From contig NW_025955158.1 in NCBI RefSeq assembly GCF_022376445.1, positions 1 through 64,000 on the forward strand: a stretch of 64,000 bases of DNA. The letters are read 5' to 3'. The notes beneath the pieces were generated by a model. It worked only from the letters and a program-made list of their open reading frames with translations. It was not told the DNA's origin and ran no database searches. The position numbers were made by a program, and so were the translations under genes. Numbering within the stretch: position 1 is the first letter of the stretch; every line of letters starts with the position of its first letter. Of the stretch, positions 45,549-56,008 are shown in pieces. This DNA comes from Fomitopsis serialis (taxonomy: Eukaryota; Basidiomycota; Agaricomycetes; Polyporales; Fomitopsidaceae).

Positions 45549-48500
45549 TCAACGCGCCCCCTGGGCGCGGTCTCTCGCCTTCGCATCTTTCAACTCTAGG
45601 TCTCCGTAGGCGGCCGCGAAGCGGCCGGTGTCGTGTATGTATCGGAAGAGGGGTCTCATGGTGCTCGCTGAGTTGAGGAGATCTTTCATCGAGCGGGCGG
45701 CTGGGCCCGCGTCGCGTGCAAGTTGGTCTCGCTGTTCATTGAAGGCGGGACACTCCATAAGGTAGTGGTACACCGTCTCGCGTGTGGTCCTGCAAGACGG
45801 GCATGTGGGAGTGTCCTCCTTCTGGATCCTAAATAAAAACTTCTGCAGCGGGACGTGTTCGGTACGCAATTGGATCAGAATACTCGCCTGCCTCCGGGGT
45901 AGCCTCTCCGCCACCTTCCCATAAGTCTTCGACGGCATATCCGGGTCGATTCGATCCATCCGTGCAGCCCGCGGAGACGCCTTCCATTCCTCCTTCGCCA
46001 TCCGCGCCAGTCTCTCGTTCTGGGTCTGCCTAACCCTGGAGAGACTCGCTGGGAGTGTCCCCTTCAGCCAGCCCGGGAGGTCCTCGACCGGGCTGCTGTC
46101 TCCTCTCGCCGCCTTCTTCGCCTCTACGTCCGCCAGCTCATTCCCCTCGATTCCTTTGTGGCCTGGTACCCATCTTAGAGTGAGGTCTACGTTCGGGTGG
46201 CGTTTCTCAAGACGTCCAATCGCCCGTAGGAGGTGGTCAATCATGTAGTGTGCGGGATGTGGCTTCCGGTTCTTCGACGCGTGGAGGCACGCGAGGTTGT
46301 CCGCCGCTGCTGACGCTTTCGCGCACGATAGTTCCCGGTGGAGCAGCTCGACTCCAAGGTTAAGTCCCACGATTTCGCCCTCGTATACCGTGTGTTTCGT
46401 CGAGGGACCTAAATGGTATCGAAGGACTCTGGGTTCGCCTTCCGGCATGACCAGGACGGCCGCCGCTCCGACTCCGTCATCGATGTCTGAGCCGTCCGAA
46501 TATATCCTCCACCCATCCTTCCTCGCCCAGACCTTTTCCTCGGCAGCGGCATCCTCCTTCGATGGCGCTATGGAGATCTTGAAAGGCGGTCTCCAGCTCG
46601 GGGGAAGCCGTACCGCTTCTATGGTCTCTATCTCCTCGGGTTCGAGCTCGTATGCTCCTAAGACTTCGTGTAGGGGGCTGCGATGTTTCTTGACCCATCG
46701 CGAGGCCTGTTTGACGTGACGGTGGAGGGGATGAGAGGTGGGTAGGGTGCACAACCTAGTAGCTTCGTGCATTATCATCTTATCAACAAGAAGGTGGAAG
46801 GGAAGAAGGTTCAAATGTGCGGTCAATGAGTCTGTGGGCGTCGATCTCATCGCTCCCGATATCATCAGGCATGCCTGTCTGTGCACCCTCTCGAGCTTGC
46901 GGATCACTCCGACTGACCCGTAGCGCTGCTTCCGGCCCTCCATCTGCCTCTGGGGGACAATCCATACACTCGCCGCATACAGCATAGCGGGGATGAGCAT
47001 CTGAAGGTAAAGTGTCTTCACATGCTTCATGGGGATTCCATGCTTCGGACGCGCTAGGCGTCCGAACTGAAGCAGCCAAGTTGTGCCCTTCTTTAGGGCG
47101 TACTCGGCTTGCTTCTTGAATCGCAGCTTGCGATCGATCCATACACCAAGGAACTTCGCGTCCGCAGAGGGTTGTACTGACCCATCTGCTAGTGCCAGTG
47201 CGGGGCCCATGTCATCTTTAGCCAGTCTCGGGTCAGCGTGCAGTAGGCATAGCTTCGAGATCTCGAAGCGGGAGTTCCGCGTTCGGGACCATTCCTTTGC
47301 GCCGCCAGCGCGTTCCATGTAGCTCCGTAGTTTCGCACATGTGGCGTCTAGGTCCTTGCCCACTGCGATCGTGGCCACATCATCAATGAAACCGAGTGCG
47401 AGCTCGCCTCTCTTTCTGTCCGCACAGTCGAGTAGCACCGAGTTATAAATCTTGTACAGCAGAACTGAGAGTGGGCACCCTTGGTCTATCCCACTCAGGA
47501 TTTCGAAGAGGTCAGAGATAAAATCGTCAAACGTCAGGCGTGTCTTACGCCCTTTAAGCTTCTCACGAAGCCAGTCCACGACCTCTTTGGGTACCCCTCG
47601 CGTCCGGAGCTCGTGAAAGAGCCGCTCCGGGATTGCACTTGGGAATGCTGCCTCCACGTCAAGGAACAGAACCGAGGCAACTTTCTTCGCCCGCCAAGCG
47701 TCACGGATCGTTTTGGTCAGCAAATGCAGTGAGTCGGTCGTTGTACGACCAGCTCGACCTCCGAAGTGGAGGTTGGGGAACAGCTTGAGCTTCTCGAGCT
47801 CGTACTCCACTGTTTCGGCAACGCAAGATGAGAGAATTTTTGCCATGCAACTCATGAGGGCAATGGGACGGTATGCCTTTGCGACAGAGTAGTCGCTCTT
47901 CCCGGGTTTACGCAACACCACTGTCGTGGACAGCTTCCACTCCTCAGGGTAATAGCGCAGGTCGAACGTAGCACGGAAGAGATATCCAAGAATTGGAACT
48001 AATATATCTGCGCACCTTTTATACACTTCATTCGGTATCCCGTCCGGTCCCGGCGCTTTGAACTCCCTGAGACGGTGACAGGCCGCGTGGATCTGGTGGT
48101 CGGAGACGTGTGCGAACTCGAAGGCGGGGGGCGGGTAATGCTCGGCCTCGGGGTCTGGTAGTTCGAGGTCGGGTGGGGGCTGCGGGAAGAACGTCTCGTA
48201 TAGCACCTGGCTCTTCGCCTCATTTCCTCGTTCCAGCTGGGCGCTGCCTGGGCGGTGTAGCGGAGGCACCCTGCTCTTGCTGCCATCTGACGACCCTGCT
48301 CTGATGAATTTGCCCACGGTCCAGATTGATTTCGCATCCGCTTCTTCAAGCCAGGCGTCCCAGTGCGACTTCTTGGCTGCGCGCACCTGGTCACCGTATT
48401 TGTTCCTGAGCTGCCTGTACTCTGCGTGTATGGGGTGATTCGGGAACTCGCGGTGCTTGAACGCGCGGCGTCCCTGGCGTCCGACCTCCCTCCTGAGCTT

Positions 48501-49484
48501 GTCTAGCTCTTTCGAGTACCACCTCTTGGCGAAGGGTGGCGGCTTCGTCTCTGGTACAGTCTCCTGGATAGACTCGGTGAGCGCGCCCATGAGCCTGGTG
48601 AGGAGTTCGTCAAAACTCTCCTTCGTCTCAATCCGTCCATTCGGGGTCGGTATGTCTTCGACCCGTATGGCGAGCTCAGTCCTGAACTCGTTCCAGTCAA
48701 CTTTTCGGAAGTTCCGAAACTTGCGGGGTGCAGTTCGCGGGACGTCGAGAAGGAAGGTGGTGCGTATGGGAAAGTGGTCGGTGTGAGGAGGACGTAAGTC
48801 AGGGGCAACGTCGCACTTCAGGAGGCAGTCCGCTAGCCCTTCAGATGCGAAGACGTTGTCTGGACGAGTAAGATTTTTAGTTCCGTGTGCCTCGAGAGTA
48901 GGAATACTTGGCGGGAGTAGCATGCGCATGTCAAAGACACTTAGCATGTCTATTAGCTTGTCCGCTTGGTCCAGCGCCTGGTTCGTGAACAGGTGCGTGT
49001 TACGTTCGTCATCCCAGATCGGGTGGTGTCGGTTGAAGTCCCCGAGCCAGAGGATGTGGCGCTCGGGGTCTTCATCCTCGTCTCGCAGCAGTTTCCGTGT
49101 TTCCCGAGACAGGACTGCCTGAGCGAGATTACTGTCTTGGGGATTGTAGACATTAAATATGTGTATCGTAGACGTGGTGAGACGGAGCGTGATCGCCGTG
49201 ATGTCAGGGGACTTTATCGGGATCGCTGTCCAACTATTAGTAGATACGCGTTTGTTAATTAGCGTGACAGAGCGGGACGTAGCCTCATTATCTTTGTGAC
49301 CGGTAGGATAGATTACGATCCAGTCCGCGGCAGCGCGGGTGTTGTCAAGATGATCGATGTAAGGTTCTTGCAATGCTACAATGTCAAATTCGGCGACGTC
49401 ATGGAGGAGGGCGCACTGGGCGACGTTGGACTTGTTCACATTCGCCTGGCAGATCTTGAGTTCCCTAGAAGGTTCCATCATCAT
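45549..49484 (-). CDS. LINE ORF2: endonuclease, reverse transcriptase, RNase H, zinc finger
   Basis: The protein has 1311 residues and nicks target DNA and copies the element RNA. The APE-like endonuclease is at about 1-230 (LKICQANVNKS, VALQEPYID, LWLGDFNRHHPIWDD, DHFPIRTTF). The RT is at about 480-760 (YRPIALMSCMAKILSSCVAE, FLDVEAAFPSAIPERLF, SGIDQGCPLSVLLYKIYNSV, active-site LGFIDDVATIAVG with FIDD replacing YADD). The RNase H is at about 1015-1150, with catalytic residues in RIYSDGSDIDDG, VYEGEIVGLNLG, AAADNLACLH and GNELADVEAKKA. A CCHC-type finger (CPSCRTTRETVYHYLMECPAF) and LFRYIHDTGRFAAAYGDLEL close it. The start overlaps the ORF1 end by 20 nt. Confidence 0.95.
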   Translation of the reverse strand: MMMEPSRELKICQANVNKSNVAQCALLHDVAEFDIVALQEPYIDHLDNTRAAADWIVIYPTGHKDNEATSRSVTLINKRVSTNSWTAIPIKSPDITAITLRLTTSTIHIFNVYNPQDSNLAQAVLSRETRKLLRDEDEDPERHILWLGDFNRHHPIWDDERNTHLFTNQALDQADKLIDMLSVFDMRMLLPPSIPTLEAHGTKNLTRPDNVFASEGLADCLLKCDVAPDLRPPHTDHFPIRTTFLLDVPRTAPRKFRNFRKVDWNEFRTELAIRVEDIPTPNGRIETKESFDELLTRLMGALTESIQETVPETKPPPFAKRWYSKELDKLRREVGRQGRRAFKHREFPNHPIHAEYRQLRNKYGDQVRAAKKSHWDAWLEEADAKSIWTVGKFIRAGSSDGSKSRVPPLHRPGSAQLERGNEAKSQVLYETFFPQPPPDLELPDPEAEHYPPPAFEFAHVSDHQIHAACHRLREFKAPGPDGIPNEVYKRCADILVPILGYLFRATFDLRYYPEEWKLSTTVVLRKPGKSDYSVAKAYRPIALMSCMAKILSSCVAETVEYELEKLKLFPNLHFGGRAGRTTTDSLHLLTKTIRDAWRAKKVASVLFLDVEAAFPSAIPERLFHELRTRGVPKEVVDWLREKLKGRKTRLTFDDFISDLFEILSGIDQGCPLSVLLYKIYNSVLLDCADRKRGELALGFIDDVATIAVGKDLDATCAKLRSYMERAGGAKEWSRTRNSRFEISKLCLLHADPRLAKDDMGPALALADGSVQPSADAKFLGVWIDRKLRFKKQAEYALKKGTTWLLQFGRLARPKHGIPMKHVKTLYLQMLIPAMLYAASVWIVPQRQMEGRKQRYGSVGVIRKLERVHRQACLMISGAMRSTPTDSLTAHLNLLPFHLLVDKMIMHEATRLCTLPTSHPLHRHVKQASRWVKKHRSPLHEVLGAYELEPEEIETIEAVRLPPSWRPPFKISIAPSKEDAAAEEKVWARKDGWRIYSDGSDIDDGVGAAAVLVMPEGEPRVLRYHLGPSTKHTVYEGEIVGLNLGVELLHRELSCAKASAAADNLACLHASKNRKPHPAHYMIDHLLRAIGRLEKRHPNVDLTLRWVPGHKGIEGNELADVEAKKAARGDSSPVEDLPGWLKGTLPASLSRVRQTQNERLARMAKEEWKASPRAARMDRIDPDMPSKTYGKVAERLPRRQASILIQLRTEHVPLQKFLFRIQKEDTPTCPSCRTTRETVYHYLMECPAFNEQRDQLARDAGPAARSMKDLLNSASTMRPLFRYIHDTGRFAAAYGDLELKDAKARDRAQGAR

Positions 49485-51471
49485 TAAGGTTGGTGTAATA
49501 CTCCTGGGATCTCGTCGATGAGCGCGAGCTGGGGCGCGCTGGCGGGGCTGATCGTGTAGTAAATCCGCCCTCGCCCGTCAGCGTCGACTGGCGTTGTCCT
49601 CCTGCCGCTCGGAAGCTAGTTGTCTGTGGACGATATGAATCAGTAGTAGAGCTCGGGCCAGGGCCTTTGCCTGCTCGTTTCCAACCCTGGTCGCTCATCT
49701 CTGGGAGTGGTTCGTCACTCCATGAGGTCGCGAGACGGCTCGCCCGCGCGGGGTGCATGCGACCAGGGTCAGCTGGTGGGCCTGTAGACAGAATATCGGG
49801 GCGCTGTTGAGGTGCAGCCTCCTCCGGAAACGGGAAGCGGAGCTGGTCCGGTACGTAGCGCGGTTCCCATGAAGTTGGGTCGTCAGCAATCGGGAAAAAA
49901 CGGTATTGTTCCAGCGTGTTGGCACGCTGGATCTTGTGGTTGGCTTCCATGAACGAGGGGCAGTGGCGTTCCCAGGACGCATGCCCTGCCACCTCGCAGT
50001 TCACACACCAGCGCTTGCGTCCCGGAGGGACCTTGCACTTCTGTGTTGTGTGTTCCGGGGAAGCGCACGTACCACACTTTGCCGTCTCCGTACAGTCGGA
50101 GGCCATATGGCCCGGCTCCAAGCGCTGGCACTTCATGCAGCGCCGCGCCTCCTTGACCAGACGCCAAGCGTTCAGTCTCTGGCCGAAGAACATGAGACCG
50201 TTGACGATGACATCGTTCGCTCTCTTCGCGCTACTGAACTTCGCGATCGCATACGCGGTCTGTTGGTTCAGTTTGCGCTTGTCAATAGGCTTGATCCAAT
50301 GTACCACCATCAGATCTCGTTCGTCCCAGCCATTCTCCTTTTCGAGCAGTCGGTACGCCTGCTCGCTCGGAACGAAAGCCGTCGACAGGTTTTGCCACAC
50401 TACTGCGTAGTGGCGAGCTCGCACCGTCGCTTCGAGGCCGAATTTGCCTGTAAAGGCGGCCAGATGTTTCTCCATCCTCAGCCAGGTGACTACCTCCTTG
50501 GAGGACAGCTCGTACAGGATACCCCCGTTCTTGAGCTTCTGTGCAGTCACGAATTTCGCCCCCTCAGGGGCAACGAATCCTCCATCATTTGCCATTAGTT
50601 CGAGCGCAAGATTGGCCTTTGTGACCAGTTCCAGCTCGGTGAGCGGTGTTCCGTCCTCTCTCGTTCTCGACTTCACGTCGATCAACATCTGACGCCCTTT
50701 TACATTCTGCCTCAACATCGTCGAGGCGTGCGCAGCGGGTAACTGATGCTGGATGGCAGCCGCATAAGAGGGTCGTCCCCCTGCAGCAGCCATATAGGCA
50801 TCTCCGTTGCTCACAGGAGCGACATGCTCGTGATGCACGACAGGGGGAGGTGCCTTCAGCACCTCCTGTGTCTCTTTCAAGGCGCCTTGCAGGTCACCTC
50901 GGAGCCCATCCACCGTTTCCAAATCCTTCGCTAGCTTTTTCTGGGATGCAGCGAGTTTACGTACCTCTTCCGTCAACCTCCCCAGCATTCCATTGAGCTC
51001 CGTAGTCGACTGAGCTTGCCTGTCTACCATCTCCTCGAGACGGCCGGCCTTGTCCTCGTCCAGTTCCCCGGGCTCGGTGTCGCTCTTCTCCGTGAGTTTC
51101 ACAAGGATCGGACGTAGGTCGTCCAGGACCTTGGCAGCAGGCCGGTTGTCGCGGATAGCCTCTGCATATGATGCAAAGGCGTAGATGGCCTCTCGTACCT
51201 GCGCCTGGTTGCTCGTCTCGGCGCAGAAGCGTAGGCCCTCTACCAGGGCACCTACCGAAGGCAGGGTCTCTTCTGGGATTAGGGCCCGGCCCACTAAGAC
51301 CTTATACGCCTTATCGTACGTGTCCACCTTCTCTCTCTCCGTCTTCAGGTCCATTGGCGGCGCCGAGGCTGTTGCTCTCGTGTTAGGTCGCTCACTGGCG
51401 CTTCTGGTCGTCGGCGATGCTGTCGGTTTCGCTGTCTTAGACGTCGTCCCTCCCTTCGCGGAGTTCGACAT
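49465..51471 (-). CDS. LINE ORF1: gag-like nucleic-acid-binding protein
   Basis: The 668-residue protein should coat the element RNA. The N-terminus is Ser/Thr-rich (SNSAKGGTTSKTAKPTASPT). A coiled-coil-like middle follows (about 165-225, ELNGMLGRLTEEVRKLAASQ, KKLAKDLETVDGLRGDLQGA). Three zinc knuckles lie at about 447-510: CMKCQRLEPGHMASDC, CGTCASPEHTTQKC and CVNCEVAGHASWERHC. The C-terminus is Pro/Ser-rich and ends NLNDDGTF. The start ATG at 51471 is the first in the frame after the leader. The order and knuckles match ORF1 proteins of Tad/I-type LINEs. Confidence 0.9.
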   Translation of the reverse strand: MSNSAKGGTTSKTAKPTASPTTRSASERPNTRATASAPPMDLKTEREKVDTYDKAYKVLVGRALIPEETLPSVGALVEGLRFCAETSNQAQVREAIYAFASYAEAIRDNRPAAKVLDDLRPILVKLTEKSDTEPGELDEDKAGRLEEMVDRQAQSTTELNGMLGRLTEEVRKLAASQKKLAKDLETVDGLRGDLQGALKETQEVLKAPPPVVHHEHVAPVSNGDAYMAAAGGRPSYAAAIQHQLPAAHASTMLRQNVKGRQMLIDVKSRTREDGTPLTELELVTKANLALELMANDGGFVAPEGAKFVTAQKLKNGGILYELSSKEVVTWLRMEKHLAAFTGKFGLEATVRARHYAVVWQNLSTAFVPSEQAYRLLEKENGWDERDLMVVHWIKPIDKRKLNQQTAYAIAKFSSAKRANDVIVNGLMFFGQRLNAWRLVKEARRCMKCQRLEPGHMASDCTETAKCGTCASPEHTTQKCKVPPGRKRWCVNCEVAGHASWERHCPSFMEANHKIQRANTLEQYRFFPIADDPTSWEPRYVPDQLRFPFPEEAAPQQRPDILSTGPPADPGRMHPARASRLATSWSDEPLPEMSDQGWKRAGKGPGPSSTTDSYRPQTTSFRAAGGQRQSTLTGEGGFTTRSAPPARPSSRSSTRSQEYYTNLNDDGTF

Positions 51472-51563
51472 CGAGTCTGTGTAGTGTAAAGTACTAGTGA
51501 TATTTGCCTAGAGAGCTTTCTAGTAGCTCCTGTTGCTGTCCTCACGTCCGTATACCCTTCCCG

Positions 51564-53767
51564 TCAGAGGTCCGGACCGTGGGAAAATCGCCAGAGGTGA
51601 GCGTTAGAAGCAAAGAGGGATCCCATCTGTACGTCGACCATTGGTGTGGCTGCAGCCTGGGGAACATGGCTGCTAGTGGCCGGAGGCTGCCAATGTGTCC
51701 AGTAGAGGGGGACGCTGGCGCCGACTGGGTTGACCTCCTTGTCCGGAGTCGCCATGTCCATGTCCGTGGCGTCCAGATCAGGCGCAGAGCAGAGAGACGC
51801 CATTTCCACATGCACCGACTCCATCGCATCGATCATGCCGGGTTGACCAGAGTCTTCGTCGCAGACCATCATATCGACCGAAACAGGGCCAGAAACGGGA
51901 CCAGAACCTCGTTCGCCAAGAGTACCGCGAAGTCCGAGATCAAAGCCACCTTTTCGTCGTGCCTCAGGACCCTATGAAGATGGAGACCTAGCGGCGAGGC
52001 GCACCATCATAACAGGGCCCAGAGGAGCATACGCGTCGTCGATCGCCCGTTGCAGGATGCCGAGGTCCTCACGCATGCTCTTGTGGTGGGCCTCTGCAGT
52101 AGCGAGGGTGCTCTGAGGCGACGTGAGCTCAGCCGCAGTAGTCGTATCCGAGTGCTTGCGGCAGTGGATGCAGCGGAGAGCGCGTAATGATCGACGGCCT
52201 TCGCGAGCCTGTGCTTCAAGTCGTCCTCCGCCCAACTGCAGCACCACAGGTGTACATAGGCTCGAGCAGAGCCGAGAGGCGCATGACTTCCTCTTCGGCG
52301 GTGGTCCTTGCCGCGGTGATGTCGCGCACGTCCTGTTCGAGAGTAGCATTGCGAGACGTCAGAGAGTCGACCTTGGCCTGAAGATGCTTGCGCTTTGTGG
52401 TCACGGAGTCGACGTCGGCCTCGAGCTTGTTGCGCTGCCCAGTCATAGTCGCAAGAGCGGCCTTCAGCTCGTTGATCGTCGCATCTGCCTCCTGATGCAC
52501 TTCTTCGGTATGGTGCCGTGCAATAGACTTCTGGCGGTTCAGCTCTTGGACGTACATGTGCGGGGTCCACCGGATGTCAGAGCTGTTGGAAGAGGGAGCC
52601 TTGTGCACGAGCTGCCCCTTGACTACTGGATATGTACGAGGCTGCTGCGGGGTGTTCTTCATGGTCTCAGAATCTAGTTCGAGCCTGAAACGCAGGGCGA
52701 GCTTCTGGTAATCTTCGACGTTTCGAATTCGGACCCGGGCAATCGTGTCCTTGTCCTTCTGGTTTTCCTGGGCAGAGTCGGCCAGTGCGTGGGCGCAAGC
52801 CTGAATGAGACCCTCAAGAGCCTTCGTCGTAGCCTTAGCAGTGCCGGGTTCGCGTCCGAGATCCTTGATACGCTCCTCCGAAGCCGTGACCTTGCTGTTC
52901 AGACTGCCGACCTTCTCGGTGGTTTCCGTGTGAACACGAGTGAGGTCGTCCTGGAGGCCCGCTGTTTCGCGCTTCGCATCTTCGAGTTGAGCCTGCAGCT
53001 TTTGAGACTGTAGCTGGACTTCGGTGTGCGACTTCCTGAGCTTCTTCTCCAATTCCAGCCGAGACATCTCTTTGCTCTGCTTGTGCAGCATCTCCTTTTG
53101 CAGTTTGTCGGCTTCGGACTTGGGCACGGTATCAATGGGGAGAGCAGGTGTAGGGCTGACAAGACAGGAAGCCGGAGCCTGTGACGTGGCGTGGCCAGAT
53201 TTGAGGACAAGTTTGACAGGCTCAGGAGATGCAGTGGGCGAGGATGATGCTTGGGCAAATACGTCGGACCATACACAAGCCCCAGAATCAAGAGATACAG
53301 GATGGGAGTTCAAGTTGTCGATCGGAGAGACACAAGCAGAGTTACCAGCGGCAACCAGTTCCGCCACATGGTCAGTGGCTACTGTAATGGAAGCAGGCCT
53401 TGGAAAGTCGATATGACGGTGGCGTTGAGGATGAATGGCTGCGACCCGTTCCTAGATGGGCGAGGTCACAAGAAGCTCGATGTACATGGACTCGGCGACA
53501 GACCTTGACAAGCTCTCTCACGAACCGGGAGAACCGATGATCAGGCCCGAAGAAACGCACGTAGACATTGAGGAGACCGAAGAAGACCGCCACAGGGCCA
53601 AAGTGAACTACCGCCCAGAGCAGGATGTCGTTGGACGTGTACCGAGCCTCGAGCGTGACCAGGTGTGCAAGAGGCGCGATGAAGTCGAAGTACTCCCCAC
53701 GGGCCAGGTAGATGTAGAGTGTGATGAGCAGTGTGAGCGTGAAGCGGAAGTACCGTTGGTTCGACAT
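51564..53767 (-). CDS. Membrane/coiled-coil protein whose 3' end is interrupted by the LINE
   Basis: The first exon (ATG at 53767) has two hydrophobic helices, FRFTLTLLITLYIYLA and LLWAVVHFGPVAVFFGLLNV. An intron then joins VRELVK to ERVAAIHPQRHRHIDFPRPA and the long exon ending near 52260. That exon is Ser/Pro-rich, then a coiled coil (EADKLQKEMLHKQSKEMSRL onward, with heptads to MRLSALLEP). Further exons read ELTSPQSTLATAEAHHKSMR and DLGILQRAIDDAYAPLGP, then RRKGGFDLGLRGTLGERGSG and DMDMATPDKEVNPVGASVPL. At VDVQM the LINE begins, and the frame runs on 19 residues (GSLFASNAHLWRFSHGPDL) into LINE leader and stops at 51564. The intact allele probably ended VDVQMAPRSVPQH. No family was recognised. 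Confidence 0.7.
51623..51632. repeat. LINE target duplication, 5' side
   Basis: ccatctgtac, identical to 45281-45290. It lies within the host gene coding exon. Confidence 0.85.
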
Positions 53768-54917
53768 GACCGGGACTACTGAAGGCCTTCAATGTTCACG
53801 GATTTGATGAGAGTACGAGGAGAAGGGACGAGATGGGACGGCAGCATGGAGGTAGGGCTGTTAGCTTGTCGGCTTTTATGGTCTGCAACGGAGACTAGGC
53901 GGCTGTGAGGTTGACGACACCGTCGGCACCAACACGTTGCAGCTTTGATCTGGACAGTCGACTTGGTCCAAGATGTGCTTGTCAAGATCGGAATCATTGA
54001 CTTTGGCCGACATCGGGGGCAGTAGGATGCATGGGTGTATACTCGTCAACTGACGGCCTGTCTGAACGAGTGGGCAGCGTAAACTGATGACAACGTATTA
54101 GTACAAGTAGCTACCGGATTCGAGCTTCCGTGATCTCTCAGCATATCGAATAGTAGTGGTACATACCTATCGTCGTCGCGCTCCATGGTCAACTGGATCG
54201 ATGCATCGGGGTCGATATTCGTTGCACATGGCACCGTCCGGGTATCTCAGATAGCAGATTCAGGGAGATGGCGCACAGGTAGCAACAAGGTAGCAACCCC
54301 GAACAACGAGAAGCATAACGAACTGAGTACTCACATGCCAATCCACTCGGCCTGCCGTCCTAAGAGCTTGGCTGGGGCAACGTAGGAAGCCACACGGTAC
54401 AGCGCTCTACTCGACATCATGTTGCTCATCAGTAACACTGTCGTGCCTTAATGGAGTCCGTGACCAAGTGTTTGAGTACGTTCGGCCTAACGATCAAAGG
54501 TCAGCTACATCGAGCAACAGTCCGTCAGAACCGCACTTCTCAGCATGTACTAACGACTGTTATGTAAGCACAACAGAACGACCAATATGTTGGTCTCACT
54601 CACCCCAGACGCTCCAAGCCTGTATTCGATGTTGAACATCATCTATCAATAATGCTTGCTTGGTACAAATAACTCGCTTGCTCTTTGTCCCTGTTTGTGC
54701 CCTTGATGAAGAGCGTACTGCCTTGCCAAGTCCGCTCACCGGGCTCGTTTGAAGGAGCCTATCTCCGGTATGCTGTCGCCGATGATCTCAAGGGATATGA
54801 AATTCGGGCGGATTGTGCTCGTGTCTCTGATGCTTGAGGTTCGTGAGGAGGAACGCGCGGGCCAAATATTGCATTATAATGGAGTCAGTACGAAGCCCAC
54901 TGTACATGACGCGTGAC
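53768..54917. other. Intergenic with possible minus-strand exons
   Basis: A minus-strand frame MSNMMSSRALYRVASYVAPA to AEWIG (54427-54335) is followed by a good GTGAGT donor. A frame CATNIDPDASIQLTMERDDD (near 54225-54170) is followed by GTATGT. I could not join them into one convincing gene, because carry phases disagree. Otherwise nothing was recognised. Confidence 0.35.
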
Positions 54918-55252
54918 CTACTTGTTCCATGGCTTCATGATCAGGATATCCTGTGCTTCCTTCCGGTTCGTCACTTTGCTAGATTCAGTTTTCTTCGGCA
55001 CTTCAATTATATATCCGCTGACCTTGGGCGAGAGGGGACCCTTCACGGGCGCGAGATGTCTGCGAAAATAAGTTGCTTGAGGTCTGGTGGGACTCTGGGG
55101 CTGAGCGCAACAAACATCGCAACCTTTCCTCCCCTCCCCTTCCGAGTACATTCGACGAGTACTCACGTTGGATGACCGAGCAGAGGGACGTTCGTGAGGG
55201 TGTGTGTGCGGAAGAAGTGCAGGTCATCTACGACCATGGCGGCATAGTTCAT
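54918..55252 (-). CDS. Small unknown protein, two exons
   Basis: Start ATG at 55252 gives MNYAAMVVDDLHFFRTHTLT and NVPLLGHP. A GTGAGT donor and a ttcgcag acceptor (intron about 107 nt) continue as THLAPVKGPLSPKVSGYIIE, VPKKTESSKVTNRKEAQDIL and IMKPWNK, stopping at 54918-54920. The product is about 76 residues, basic in the second half, with no signal or membrane helix. Codon use in both exons looks coding and the join keeps phase. No family was recognised. A longer gene with upstream exons is possible. Confidence 0.5.
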
Positions 55253-56008
55253 GGGTTGTGCATGAGGTGAGGTGCCGTGGTTACGCAGACCCTATACATG
55301 CTTAAGTTCAACGGTGAAATGGGTGTGCGCATGACTCACTATTAGGAAGTGATTGTGCACAGGCAGTCTCTCGTATCGTGCCAGCTCACTGGCACGTGAT
55401 CGCGTTCTCGTAGGCTGACGCGCGTCGCGTTCGAGGTCGTCGCTTGGTTTCAAATCTCGCTGTCTGAGTGTTCTCCCCCGCGTCTCCCGCCAAATGAACC
55501 TGGGCTTCCAGCTAGATCTACGCTTTGTCGTGTTGTCGCAGTCACGACTCGTAACTGGACACCGCGGACGCGACTGTCCAACAGTTGACCACGCATACCC
55601 CACCGAGCCTATGCTCTGCGTCGCACGCGCACGACAAGCAGGTATGTACCATACTGCCAGCCGGTTGAAGACGACCGCGTACAGCTAATCTATGGATGTT
55701 GGAATAGATGCACCCCTTGCGTGACTCATTCCTGCGCGGCTGGTTGATCTCACGAAGACTACAACATGGGCACGACGCATGGATTCAAATCATAACCACG
55801 ACCAAGCCAGAACAGGAATGACTACTCATCAACGGACGCAGGTGGAGGTATACTAGTGCGGAAAAAAAGGCCGGATTATCGTCGCTTGTGAGTGTGAACA
55901 AATGCTAGGCTACGAGACCTTTTCTAACAACCTCTACTCGGACGTGCGTGACCGCATTTTCTGTCGTGGCGATTAGCTACGCGGTCCGACAGGAGTGACA
56001 GCAGCCAC
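55253..56008. other. Intergenic
   Basis: No supported gene. It may hold a downstream exon of the next gene, because a GTGAGT donor-like site overlaps the stop at 56009. Confidence 0.4.

Larger units (their letters stand above)
45291..51622 (-). mobile_element. Full-length non-LTR retrotransposon (LINE, Tad/I-like with RNase H)
   Basis: The 6.3-kb element is on the minus strand. It has a leader of about 150 nt, ORF1 (51471-49465), an overlapping ORF2 (49484-45549), a 3' UTR of about 235 nt and a tail of AAAC repeats (gtttgtttg on plus, 45291-45311). Identical 10-bp duplications flank it. Both reading frames are open throughout and catalytic residues are kept, so it looks recently inserted and possibly active. 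The APE-type endonuclease, RT, RNase H and terminal CCHC order fits the I/Tad group. The exact clade needs a tree. Confidence 0.93.
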
